NCBI RefSeq assembly: GCF_000220395.1
Contig: NW_004087610.1
Location: forward strand, 1-31,837
Direction: 5' to 3'
From: Ichthyophthirius multifiliis
Taxonomy: Eukaryota > Ciliophora > Oligohymenophorea > Hymenostomatida
Length of the DNA stretch: 31,837 bases
In this document: positions 11,691 through 23,209 of the stretch, piece by piece
Layout: every line of letters starts with the position of its first letter
How positions within the stretch are numbered: position 1 is the first letter of the stretch
The notes under the pieces: model-generated
The model's input: the letters and a program-made list of their open reading frames with translations, nothing else
The model's database searches: none
Told to the model about the DNA's origin: nothing
Position numbers and translations under genes: made by a program

Positions 11691-14600
11691 TCTAATATAT
11701 ATATATATTATATTTTATTAATAGGGGAAAGTGATCCTATAGATGGTGCTTTTACGTTCGGTGATCCTTTTTCTCCTGATATAATAATATATTAAGGGAT
11801 TAATGCTTTTCCTAGAAATGCAATAGAAAAATCTATTTATACTATTTCCTTTATCCCTTCTTAATCTTTTCTTAAAAAAACTATTATAGAAGTTTAATTT
11901 CCTTCGTCAGATTACCCTATTCTACCTAATCCTCCTATATGTTCTCTTTCTGGTGGTCTCTCCACTATGGAAAGTTGTATTTTAAAAAATGCTGATACAT
12001 ATTAAATTATAACAGACACTTAATATGATTCCGGAGTTATTTATTTTTCAATTAAAAATATTTAAAATCCCCTTTTACCTAAGACTACTTAACCTTTTTC
12101 AATTAAAATTATCTATGACGGCACTATAATTAACGACACAGACTCTTCCTCAACAATAAATCGTACAATTGTCATCAAAAACCCCACAAACAGACTAACA
12201 TGTTCCATATAATCTTTTATCCCTAAAAATGAGGCTGAAAAGTCCACTTATACTTTCAACATTCTTCCCACCACTGCCCTAACCTCTAAAAGCTTAATCT
12301 ATATAGAATTCCCTCAAAACTATGACCAAAATCTCGGCCGAGAAACCCTAAAATGTACATCAATACAAGGTCTTAATAAAGAAATAGGCTGTTCAATAAA
12401 ATAAAGGATAATAACTCTTTTTGGAATTACCAAATATACCCCATCCCCTTCAAATCATATAATATTAGCAATTTCGGGAATTATAAACCCAAATTTGATT
12501 CCTCCTCCTGCAGTTTTGGGATTTTTTAAAGTCGGAACTTATAATATTTACGATGATTTTTTTATCGATTTTAAATCGGATATTCCTGCCCAAAACACAC
12601 TCTAGGCCCCTACTTGGTTAAATATGAAATAAATGAAATCTTCGAACTAATATATTAGAGTAAACGCGGATTATGAAATGCTCTTCTATATAGGAACCGG
12701 TAATGATAAATTACCATCTTATTAAAGTAATAAAGGAGAAATTAAAGTCTAGTTTCCCCAATAATATGACATTTTATAAAATTTAAATGGAGCTTGTAGT
12801 TCTGATAAAATACTTTCAGCTGATATTAAATGCTAGTTTAAGGAAAACGAAGTCTAGGTATGGGGAAAAGATGCAATTGAAGGCCAAGAAATTAAATTAG
12901 TTGTTTAAAATGTTCCAAATCCAATAGAAGAAGGATATATAGACAGTATAGTAATTAAAACTTTCGATGGGACAATTTAAAAAATTATATAGAAAACTTT
13001 CCTTAATTTAGATCCTACGAACCTTTCTTTTACAGTACCAGGGCCAATTATTACTGTAAATGAAGATTAAACTATTATATTAGAAAGAGGAACTGTAAGT
13101 AAACCTATTAAGGTTGGAGTGGAATATCCCTGTGCTTAGAATTTAACACTAACAGCTACATTTTCATAAATAGGAATTGATATTATACCTGAAAAAATAT
13201 CACTTAATGTAGGCGATTTATATGCATAATTCTAAGTTACGGTTGCAGAAAATTATAATGGAGGTTTATAATATATATTTATTAATAATAAATTAAATAT
13301 AACAAAAAAATAGGAATATATTATATATATTGGTAAATATAAGTTGAAACAAATAAAGACTAAAAGTCGGAACCATTATTATATACATTAATAAAAAAAA
13401 CATAAATTTAAGTAAATAATTAAAATTTTATAATATATATCAATTATATACATAAATAGATTACATCTAATAAAAATATACGTATAGATATAAATACATT
13501 ATAAGAAATCCCCAAAAACGGCTGGTCTTTGCCCAATTTAGTCTAAACAGATTACGCTCCAAATGAATAAGTTGAAATATAATTAAGTTTTGCAGAAACA
13601 TATAGTGGAATTAGTTTATCAACTTATAAATTAACACTTACTAATAAAATATCTGGTTTGTATTTTTATTTAAATTGCACTTAAAACAGTATTATTGAAA
13701 AAGGAAAAATTAACCTAAATTTATAAGGAAAAAATAAAGATGTATATATACTAAGTAGGACAACTTTAGATTTTATAATAATAAACGAAATAACAGAAAT
13801 GCCTTTAATAACAGATTTAATCAATACATAAACTAGCTAGACAAAAATAGATCTAAATATAGGAACATCGGAAGTTTCTTAAGTTTTTTTCATGTTAGCT
13901 TTAAAAGGAACTAATGTTCCAAAAATTGAAGATGTACTTTATTAAAATAAGCCGCCTGTAGAAACCACTAGATCAGTCTATGGTAGTGCAATTATAGGAA
14001 AAACTAATAAGGGAATAGTAAAAATTAATAACTTGGAGGCTTAAGTAATATATGCAGTTTATGCTTATGCAGTCAATAGGGGTGGAAAATGGAGTGAATT
14101 GAAAACTTTTGAATTTCAAACATAAAATAGATATCCAGCAGCTGATTTTACATTATAATTTAATTAAGCATATTTAAATTAAGCAGAAAAAGATACTATT
14201 AAAAAATCTATAGCTTTTATTTTAAGTTTGAATAATAAATAGTAATAAAAATAATAATAAATAAATAATTATATATATATATATATATATATTTAAATAT
14301 ATATATTTTATATATATATTTATATATATACATTTATTCTTTTAATAGAGTAATAGAAAAAAAGTATAACTTATAATTTTCAAGTTTAATTAGAAATTTA
14401 TACTCGTAAACTACTTTTTTATATCTGTAAATATTTTCAAATCCATTAACAGAAAATTTCCCCCCTCCTATAAAAATAATAGAATACTTAAAAAAATATT
14501 AAATAAACAATCTTTCCTAAAGAATAAATAATTTAGATTTAAACTATTAAATTCCTTCATCAAATTTCACTTTTTATAATGTTTCTCTTTTAGAATCTCC

Positions 14601-15111
14601 TACAATAGTAGATACTTAAACAAATTAAGTTACGATTTAAATTTCTCTAAATAATTATGGCTGGGTTTTCATGACTGCAGCTAAAACTAATTATGATAAA
14701 GGTAAACCTAAAAATTAATAGATCTTTTGGGGATATAATTAAACAAATTATATTGTACCGTCTAACAATTTAGAAATCGAAATACCTTATAAAAAATATA
14801 ATTAAACAATAATTAATCTTGAAGAAAATACATAATATAATATATATATGGTAATAGGTAACATACATCCAGGATATCCTGATCTAAATAATGATGATTA
14901 AATTTAACTTATTGACGCAAAAACATTCTTTGTACCGAAAAGTTAAAAAAAAAAAATATATAAAAATATATATTTATATATATAAATATATTAAATATAT
15001 TTGTATATTTTATTTTCATTAATATATTTTATAGTACCTAATTTAGATCTTTATGGAAATTTTTTAGTGTTTATTTTAAGTAATATTATTATTTATAATA
15101 TTTTAATCTGA
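8114..15111 (+). CDS. Giant secreted, probably GPI-anchored surface protein built of repeated beta-sandwich-like modules, eight exons
   Basis: Exons 8114-8177, 8237-9262, 9325-9780, 9885-11618, 11725-13263, 13488-14241, 14349-14941 and 15035-15111 total 6,243 nt, giving 2,080 residues plus TGA. All introns are GT..AG and every phase agrees. Exon 1 encodes a hydrophobic signal peptide (MIFIYKYLLLIQTLLFKYSF). The last exon encodes a hydrophobic C-terminal tail (NFLVFILSNIIIYNILI) with nothing after it, typical of a GPI-anchor signal. Between them is a Pro/Ser/Thr/Asn-rich, beta-strand-like ectodomain. A recurring motif, Y-x-F-x-F-x-P followed about 10 residues later by I-x-I-x-F/I-P, appears at about residues 44, 175, 483, 1132 and 1269. 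The spacing of adjacent copies is about 131-137 residues, often with a Cys pair and a later I.NP segment. Two fibronectin-III-like segments lie near 1700-1820 and 1900-2050. It probably acts at the cell surface; ligand and function are unknown. Confidence 0.88.
9263..9324 (+). repeat. Surface-protein intron 2 with (AT)n run
   Basis: A 62 nt GT..AG intron. About 43 bases (9279-9321) are an AT dinucleotide run immediately before the TTTAG acceptor. Joining the flanks gives an uninterrupted frame (NFFFQKDVDQKSS). Confidence 0.8.
9781..9884 (+). repeat. Surface-protein intron 3 with (AT)n run
   Basis: A 104 nt GT..AG intron with an AT run at about 9836-9868. The splice joins CTA C to CA TCA and keeps the frame (LPSYCSI). 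Confidence 0.8.
11619..11724 (+). repeat. Surface-protein intron 4 with (AT)n run
   Basis: A 106 nt GT..AG intron with an AT run at 11643-11687. The splice completes a TGG codon and continues into ESDPIDGAFTFG. Confidence 0.8.
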
Positions 15112-16259
15112 ATTTTAATTTTTTTAGTTTATATTTATATTTTTTTCAAAAATTATATAAATTATAGTATTTTAAATTTTTCGTTTTATTCTTTTTTTTT
15201 TATTTAATTTATATATAATTAAAGAAAATAATATATTATTTTAAAAAAAAAATTAAATATATTAATTATGTTAAATACTTATGATTATGATATTATTTTT
15301 TTTATGTGAAAAATATAAATAAAGTATAAAATTACAATTAATTTTAATTCAATTTCTTTAATTACTCTATTAAAAAATAATTAAATATATTGTTTCACTT
15401 AAATTAAGAAAATATTATGATTTAATAAATTTTTTATTTTAAAATTTGTTTATATTCAAATAAAAAGGATTTTATAAAAATAAAAAACAATATTAATATT
15501 TAATTAATATATAACATAATAAAAACTAAAAAAAATATCTTATTTCTTAATTAATAATATATTATATATATTTATATAAATATGTATATATTTTTTTATA
15601 TATATATATATACATATCTTAATAATAATAAAAAAGTAAGTAAAAAAAATAATTAAATATTTACTAAAATCTTTATATAAGATTAAAAATCACAATTAAT
15701 AAATAATTAAAAATAAAAATATTAATAAAAGAATGATTTTCAAATATTTATATAAATATAAATAGAACCTTCATTTTAATATAAAAATCTAAGCTTAAGA
15801 TTTTTTAATTTCATTTATTAAATTATATATATTTGTATTTTTTATCATAAAATATATATTTTTTTAATGAATATAATTTTGCATTTAAATTTAACTATTT
15901 AAATATATAATATAACTTAATTTTAAACATGTTCTAGATGATGAAATAAAATTGCATATTTTTTTAAATATTTTTAATAAAAACATATTTTGGCAGCTAA
16001 AATAATAAAAATAAATATCTATAATGCTAAAATAAAAATTATGATATAAATTAAGTAAAAAAAAAAAGTTAAAAAAAAAAAAAAAGAAAAAAGAAAAATT
16101 AAAAATGAGAAATATATTAATAATTAAATATAAATAATAATAATAAAAAAAAAAATTAATAATAAAAAATAAAAAAAAAAAATATATTATAAAATTTGTA
16201 AAGAATAAAATATAAAAAAAATATCTTAAGTTATAAATATTAATAATTATTTATATAAA
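15112..16259. other. Gap between convergent genes
   Basis: This is the 3' flank of both the surface-protein gene and the receptor gene. The sequence is A+T with poly-A and poly-T tracts (for example 16048-16090). No coding-like frame, RNA gene or clear terminator structure is visible. Confidence 0.7.
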
Positions 16260-17540
16260 TCAAATAAGTATAAATAATTTTATTTTTATTATAATATATA
16301 TATATGACTATTATATATAAAATAATTATTAGATATTAACTAATTTAAATTTATATATTTAATAAAAGAATTTTAATTATGTATAATAAAATAATATAAA
16401 TATATAATATTTAAAAATTTTAGATAATTTATATTAATTAAATTCATTCGAAAAATTATTATTATTATTATTTTTATTATTATTATTAATATTATTATTA
16501 ATATTATTATTATTATATATATTATCATTATAATTATTTATTTATATTTTATTTTAAGATTAATTTCTTGTCGTAATATAATTATAAATTATATTTCCAT
16601 CATTATTTTATTTTTACATACTTTAAACATTATTTTCTTCATATAAAAGTATTTTTTTTTTTTTTCTATTATTCTATAAACAACAACAACAATTCATAAT
16701 TAATTTTTTTACAGACTATATAATTTAAATTCCAATACTAGAATTAAATCCATAAAAAATTGAATTTAAAAATCCATTAAGTGCACACAAAATAAAACTA
16801 ATTTAATGCCATGTATAATCACATCCACAACTAACTTGATAAATGACTTCATATAATTTTTAACTAAAATAGCTTCCAAAAGCTACTACACAAATAAATG
16901 GATAAATTAATAATTATTTACCAGCTACCGCATATTCCTTATTTTAAATTTTTAAAGATTAAATAATATAATAAAACATAAAAGAAATTTCTAAAAATAA
17001 AGGAATTAAATTCAATATTATATTTTCTATATAACCTGATGTACTTTTTAATGTTATAATACATGTTTCTCCAATATTTTAATAATCTTAAAAAAGTAAA
17101 GGAATTACCGAAATAATAAACGGAACACAATATGCATATTTTAAAGACTATTTTTTTACCATTTTTTTCGTATATTTTATTGTTTCCTTATTTCCAGGAT
17201 TCTAAACATTTACATAGACTGAATAGGCTATTATACAGCCCCATGAAAGGGAAGATAGACTTCCAAAGGAAGTCAAAAATGCTGTTAAATTACATATGAA
17301 TGTATTTTGCAAATTTATAAAGTTATTATTACTTATTAATCCTAAAGTAAATAAAATATCACTTATACATAAACTAGTAATCATTTTAGTAGAAAAATTC
17401 TATGCGCTTGCATTAAAGAAATAAGTCAATATTATTACTAATGAAAATAATATACTTGTCAATCCTAAAATTAATATTATTAATGGATATTTAATAAATG
17501 GAGTATCCATTGACTATATATGTTAATTAACTTATTCCAT
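16260..17540 (-). CDS. Seven-transmembrane receptor of the Dictyostelium cAMP-receptor-like GPCR family
   Basis: A single exon encodes 426 residues and is predicted to lie in the plasma membrane. Start 17540 is chosen over an internal Met at 17510 because MEQVNQHIQS is in frame and gives a short outside N-terminus. Hydrophobic helices follow at about 19-42, 53-72, 84-113, 138-153, 175-197, 212-230 and 253-273. The arrangement SLCISDILFTLG in helix 2, C..T..L..FG..SS..W in helix 3, and NGFLNSIFYGFNSSI in helix 7 resembles cAMP-receptor-like (CAR) GPCRs of slime moulds and ciliates. The probable disulfide Cys is the one starting helix 3. The cytoplasmic tail has a CCCC cluster just after helix 7 (candidate palmitoylation) and then a polyasparagine stretch. 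The last roughly 60 residues before the TGA at 16260 look weakly coding, so the true C-terminus may be shorter. The ligand is unknown. Confidence 0.82.
16452..16515 (-). repeat. (ATT)n repeat coding polyasparagine in the receptor tail
   Basis: Trinucleotide repeats read as AAT on the minus strand and give a run of Asn with a few Ile and Lys near the C-terminus of the receptor. Composition is like the kinesin tail repeat. Confidence 0.8.
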
Positions 17541-18504
17541 TTTATAATTAAATATTTATTTATTTTATAATTTAATATTTCTTATAAATTATATTAAGAA
17601 CCACTTTTTTTAATTTTATATATCGATAGATAATTATTAATTTTTATTAAATAATATATGTAATAATATAAAATATATTGTGTTTATTATATTATCTTAT
17701 AAGAGTATTGTAATTTAATTGGTTCTTTTTTTTTGTATAAAGAAATGATTTAAATCAATTTCATTTTCCATAAAATAATTTATTTGTGAACATAAAATCA
17801 ATTTAAATTTAATTTTAAAAAGCCTGTTTTTATAATTTTATATTAATATTTAATAAATAATTAAATTTATTTTAAAAATTTTACAGGAATATTTTAATAA
17901 ATAAAAAATAGATAAAACTAAAATTCGTAATTTTAATTAATTTGTAAAATAAAATTGTTTTTTTAATTATTTATTTTGATATTTTTAGATATACTACTAT
18001 TATTTTAATAATTTGAAAAAAAAAAAAAATATTTATAATTTTATTAAATTAATTAAATATTTTTTTTTTTTACAAAAAAACATAATAAATTATAATAATA
18101 AAATTAAAATATAAAAAAAAATTTTAAATAATATTTATATATTAATTCTATATAAAATTAATTTTTTGTATTTTTTAATTAATTTTCGTTAGAAACTAAA
18201 CTAACTTATTTATAGTTAAAATATAAACCTTTATTATATATAATATTGTTTTAAATAATATTTTATAATAAAAGTACGTAATATATAATTTTATTCATAA
18301 CAACAAATTTATATAAAAAAATTTGAAAAAATAAAAATAAAATAATAATTTTATCTATAAATATCTGAAAAAAAAAAAAAAAAAATACTTTCAAAATTAT
18401 AAAATTATCTTAAAAAAACATAAAAAAAAATATATCAAAAGTATTTAAAAATTTATTTATTATTTTTTTTTTTAAATAAAAAAAATAATTTAAAATTAAC
18501 AAAA
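17541..18504. other. Divergent promoter gap between the receptor and the EGF-RING gene
   Basis: About 960 bp of A+T sequence lie between two gene starts facing away from each other, so both promoters lie here. No coding-like frame or RNA gene is seen. Long A runs occur at 18016-18028 and 18369-18385. Confidence 0.65.
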
Positions 18505-19893
18505 ATGTTTATATAATTATTATTCATAACACTATTAATAAACTAAACTCTCTAATCTTCTTTATAAGAAATAAAATAGTAAAAATCTACTCCCTAAACC
18601 ATAACTTTAAACTAATCTTTTGAAGAATTTCATATTTCTTTAAACGATGAAGAAGTACAATCATTATATATGGAAATTATCTTAAATACATAAAACTATG
18701 AAAGCCAAGGTTTGCAATTAATAGTATCGTAAACCTATTTAAAACCTAAATAAATAGTCGAATATATGGAAATAAATAAAAAATCTTAAAGCTATTTCTA
18801 TACAGATACATATTCATATGAAAACTTTAGTGAAAAATAAAGAATAATACTTCCCATAAAGAATATATAGAATTATTATTTTACGATTTTAAATCATAAG
18901 ATTATAAATAAAAATAATTAAAAGAAATACACTTTAGACATATAATTAAAAGAAAGAGACGAATGTTTCAATGATTGCAATTAAAACGGGAAATGTATTA
19001 TTTTTGGGTAGAATTAATTATCAACATGTGAATGTAAAAGTGACTTTTTTGGAAAATATTGTGAGAATAAATTAGTAGAATTATAAACTGGTGAAAACGA
19101 ATAAATCAAAATTGAAAAAGATAAATGGAATTATTTCGTTTTTAACTAACTTTAATAATGCGAGGAACTTTCGATTGAAATAAATTCAAATAAAAATCAT
19201 TATTTTAAACTTAGATATTAATATTTTAATACAAATTAACCAGAAATAGATGATTTTATATTCGAAATAATCAATTCGAATGAATAATTGAAATTAAGTA
19301 ATTTAAAATATTACGAAGATTTATAAAAGCTTCAAAAATAACAAATTTCTAAACTAGAAAACTATACATTTATAATAATATAAATCTATAATTCTTAATT
19401 TGATGAAAAAGAAAACTTTTTATAAATAATAACTGATACTGAAGTATAATAATATTAATTATATTAAGATAAATAATAAGCTTTAAAATATATATTTATT
19501 GCAATAATAACTTCAATATCATGTTTAATAATAATAATAGTATCTGGAGTTTTTATATATAGAGCAAAAGTATAATAATACTAATAAGATTAATTAATAA
19601 AAAATAGAAAAATAGAATAAGATTATTAATTTAAAGAAAGAATATAATAAGCAATACCTAATTATATATATGAAGAAAATTAAAGTTTTTAGGAATGTTC
19701 TATATGTCTAATGGAAATTTAACAAGGAGAAAGCGTACGAAAACTTTTTTGTAATCATTTATTTCATTCCGAATGTATAAACGTATGGATTGATTTAAAA
19801 TATTAATGTCCTTTTTGTAGAAATTAAATTAATTATGAAAATCTTATGACTTTTGAAAAGTAAAAATTCGTAGATACTATAAATTAATTTTGA
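18505..19893 (+). CDS. Membrane-anchored RING-H2 E3 ubiquitin ligase with a luminal EGF-like domain
   Basis: A single-exon gene of 462 residues; 1,389 nt with one TGA at its end. It begins with a signal peptide (MFIQLLFITLLINQ). A luminal or outside region follows, with an EGF-like domain at about 154-187 (CFNDCNQNGKC...CECKSDFFGKYC, six Cys in EGF spacing). A second luminal segment comes next, then one membrane helix at about 328-350 (YIFIAIITSISCLIIIIVSG). The cytoplasmic part is Q-rich and carries a RING-H2 finger: C398, C401, C416, H418, H421, C424, C435, C438. That is C-x2-C-x14-C-x-H-x2-H-x2-C-x10-C-x2-C, with the Trp after Cys6 and Pro after Cys7 typical of E2-binding RINGs. By family logic it transfers ubiquitin near an endosomal or surface membrane. 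The EGF part may bind cargo, but that is inference. Confidence 0.92.
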
Positions 19894-19934
19894 AAATGAA
19901 AATACTTTTTAAAAAAACAAATAATTAAACAAAT

Positions 19935-19937
<3 letters not shown>

Positions 19938-19986
<49 letters not shown>
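19938..19986. repeat. (AT)n microsatellite between two convergent genes
   Basis: A nearly perfect AT dinucleotide run lies in the 158 bp gap between the stops of the EGF-RING gene and the convergent 413-residue gene. Confidence 0.9.
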
Positions 19987-19989
<3 letters not shown>

Positions 19990-20051
19990 CCTATTTATTT
20001 ATATATATATTTAATATATTTATTTATTTATTTACATATTTTTTTTTTTTT

Positions 20052-21292
20052 TCATTCTTTTATAACTAATCCCTTTTTTCTTAAAAAATCTTTTGAATTT
20101 TCAATTTATAATTAATTATTTTAATTTGATCTTATTTTTACAAAACATTATTTTTATTAATTTATTTTATTTCCCAAATCAATTAAATGAATTCCTTTTT
20201 TAGAACAAAATTATTTAATTTCATTATCATTTAATAATTATTTATTTTATTTTATAAATTATATTTATATAATCTCATTTTTTTACTAACATTAAGAAAA
20301 ACTTTAACTTAATAAAGATGATTAATTTAATTCATTTTTTTATTTTTTTAAAGAAAAAACTTCTCTTTATTAAAATTCTCCTTTTTTTCTATAAATGAAT
20401 TATTTTCTTTTCTTTCTTTAATATTACTCTTATCTAAATTAAATACATTTTTTAATATTTTTAACTTTTACAATTCATCATCTTATTTATTTTTTTCATT
20501 AAAATCATTTTTTTTTTATTCCATTATTTATATTTATACATTATTTTTCTCTTAAATATTATCTTTATTCTCAATATAATGAGCAGGTACTTTTGGAGGA
20601 GGAGTAAGTTAGCTTTTTTGTTTATTAAAGTTAATATTTTATTCAATATTCGAAAAACTCTTATCCTTTTTTTAAGGCAAAGGGGGTTTGTAAACAAATT
20701 CATGTCCATAAATAAACTTCATTTTCATTTCTAATGGATTAAAATTCTAATAATTAGGTTAAAATTGACTTTTAGTAGGTTTTTTAACTGGTTCTACATA
20801 ATCTGACCCAAATAGATCTTCAACATTATGATCTTTATGTTTAAAAAGTGACTCTTTTTTGACAGGTTTTTCAATTTTTTATAAAAGCTTAACATGTCGC
20901 TTCTCCTGGTGATTTTTTTTAAAAGATTCTTCATTTTTCAAAGTATTATTATGTGTAAATTCCACACTACTTTTATTAAATAAACTTGAATTTAATTATT
21001 TTTTACAAGACATTATTTTATCATTATTTATTGTATTTTCTATACAAAATTTTATTTAAGAAGAATTTTTATATTTATATATAGAATTTCTCTTATCTTA
21101 CTATTATGATAATTAGTTTTCATCAAAAATAGAACTTCTAGATTATTTTTATGTTCGGTTAATTTAATAAGGTAATTTATATTCAGAAAGGTTTTTAGGA
21201 ACTAAAATATGCTTTTTTTATTATATAGGCTTTTTAGGTATATTAAAATAAAAAAAGTCAATAGTCTATTCATGTTTTTCCCAATTATACAT
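20052..21292 (-). CDS. Unrecognised 413-residue hydrophilic protein (one homopolymer frameshift)
   Basis: I do not recognise this family. The ATG at 21290-21292 starts MYNWEKHEQTIDFFYFN. The protein is Lys/Asn/Gln-rich and soluble, without signal peptide or membrane helix. More conserved-looking islands stand out: LFGSDYVEPVKKP, FNPLEMKMKFIYGHEFVYKPPLP, LTPPPKVPAHYIENK, and a C-terminal block FCSKKGIHLIDLGNKINQQK followed by DFLRKKGLVIKE before TGA at 20052. The frame changes once, at the T7 runs 20335-20341/20343-20349. Adding one base there makes 1,242 nt, an exact multiple of three, and joins two coding-like halves. Its stop is 158 bp from the stop of the convergent EGF-RING gene, and its start is 316 bp downstream of the coiled-coil gene's stop on the same strand. 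The VPAHYIENK and KYKPP-like islands suggest short docking motifs, but no function is claimed. Confidence 0.75.
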
Positions 21293-21608
21293 AAAATTTA
21301 AAGAATTTTTAATGATTTTTAATTAATTGTTAAAATTTTTATTTTTTATTTTTAAAAATTTTATTTTATAAAAGAAAATTATGATTTTTAATATTCTTAA
21401 TTATTATGTTAAATAAAAATAAAAAAATATATTTTAATTAAAGAATTAAATATATATTTATAATATTTATAATATTTATATATATATATAATATATATAT
21501 ATATATATTTTTTATTTTTTTTATTAGTTTATTTTTTAATTTTATATATATATATACAATATTTTAATTTTTAATCTTTTTTTTTTTAAATATTAAATAT
21601 TTTTTATT
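21293..21608. other. 316 bp intergenic spacer
   Basis: The spacer lies between two minus-strand genes and holds the promoter of the 413-residue gene. It is A+T with TA runs near 21478-21508 and nothing else recognisable. Confidence 0.65.
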
Positions 21609-22802
21609 TCAGTATTATTATTTAATAAATTTATCGTTTACTTTGTAAGTTTACATTGGTGTTTTTATATTTACATTTAAAGACTTTGATGTTTTTTTTT
21701 AAATATGTATAGTTTTAATATTTTATAGTAACTTTTATATATTATTATCTATTTATTTTGTTGATTTTTATGTCGAGATTTAAATTTCTTCTAATTTTTA
21801 TTATAAATCTTCTGATTAATTATCTTCTAAAAATATAAATTAATTATTTCTTTTTTTTTCTTAATTCCAAAATTTTACTTTCCAATCTTCAATTTCTTAC
21901 TCTAATTTTTAAATTTTATTCTTTAAATAAATATTATTTTTAATTAATAATTATTCTTTATCCATATCATTTAATATTTATCTTTTTTCTTCTTTTTTTA
22001 AAACTTTATTTTAATCTTCTTCGTTTTCGCTTTCACTCTCAGACTCAAATAATTAATTTATTATTTTTTCTTTTAAAGCATCCTCTTTATTTCCTATATT
22101 TTCAACTATTTTTTACAATTTTTCCACTTTCGTTTCCAACTAAATATTTTCAATTTATTTGTTTTATAAAATTATATTTAATGATTAAACTATACCCTCC
22201 TCATTTTTTTTTTCTATATAAAAATTATTAATCTAAGAACATTTACTTAAATAAATAATATTCCCTTCTAATTCTTTTATTCTGTTTAAAAGTTAATTTT
22301 CCCTTTCTCTGTTTATATTCTAATTTTTATTTTCCTCACCCTAATCAAGTTCAAAAAATGAATTTGTCATATTAGTTTTTAAATATAGAATTTCACTTAA
22401 ATGTTCCTATTATTATATATCTAATTAATCTTTTAATTTTATATTTTCGCTTTATAAATTATTTATTTAGATTTTTAATTATTCCTAAGATTACAATAAC
22501 TATTAATTTAATCTTAATAAAGTTTCAATTTATTATTTTAAATCAAATACTTAATCTTCTATATTTTTAACTAGTCTTTAATTATTTGCTATTTTAGGAA
22601 TTGGTATCGTTAAGCTACTTTATAAACCAAATGTTTTCTCAAATTTTTATTCATTTTTTTATGTATTATAATCTGTAAAACAACAACTTAAATTAAGCTT
22701 TAATCTTTAAGTAACTTATTCTTGATTTACACTTTATTATGAAGGCGAAAAGGCAAAAAATTTTTTGTCAAAAATAGGCTTTTTTGCTACATAAATATTC
22801 AT
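21609..22802 (-). CDS. Coiled-coil protein, 397 residues
   Basis: A single exon of 1,194 nt runs from ATG at 22800-22802 to TGA at 21609. The N-terminal 75 residues are non-helical and slightly basic (MNIYVAKKPIFDKKFFAFSP; later FGLQSSLTIPIPK). From about residue 80 to 350 the protein is a long, interrupted coiled coil (VKNIEDQVFDLKQQIETLL, LQSENIKLKDQLD, LLNRIKELEGNI, LETKVEKLQKIV, LEQEIEDWKVKF). An acidic Ser/Glu stretch (LFESESESENEED), a likely casein-kinase-2-type target, splits the coil. The C-terminus is basic with Lys/Ser/Thr and ends KVNDKFIKQQY. There is no catalytic motif. The overall look is that of a centriolar, basal-body or other cytoskeletal scaffold, but this is composition-based inference and I cannot name a family. 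Its start faces the YY1-like gene across a 1.1 kb divergent gap. Confidence 0.85.
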
Positions 22803-23151
22803 TTATTTCTATTCTTACAAGCGTTTTTATATATTGTATTATTAATAAATGTAAATTAATTTTTATTAAAAAAATTATATATAAAAAAAATAATAATAAT
22901 AAAAATAAACAAATAATGAATAAAAAAGTATTAATAAAAGAACTAATATAGTTTATTATCTTTATCATTTCTAAATAAAAAAATTTAATAAATTTTTATT
23001 TATAAACCAAACTATTTATTATAAATATATATTAGTAAATCAAATTTTTATTTAACTTTTAGATGTATTTTTATTATATATTAAAAATAAATTTTAATAT
23101 TTAAATTATAATATATTAAATAAAATAAAAAAAAATATATATTAAAAAAAA

Positions 23152-23209
<58 letters not shown>

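Noticed and set aside
22768-22968. 66-codon hydrophobic minus-strand open frame (possible small membrane protein)
   Set aside because: It overlaps the start of the coiled-coil gene in another frame and consists almost only of A+T-driven codons; no conserved feature.
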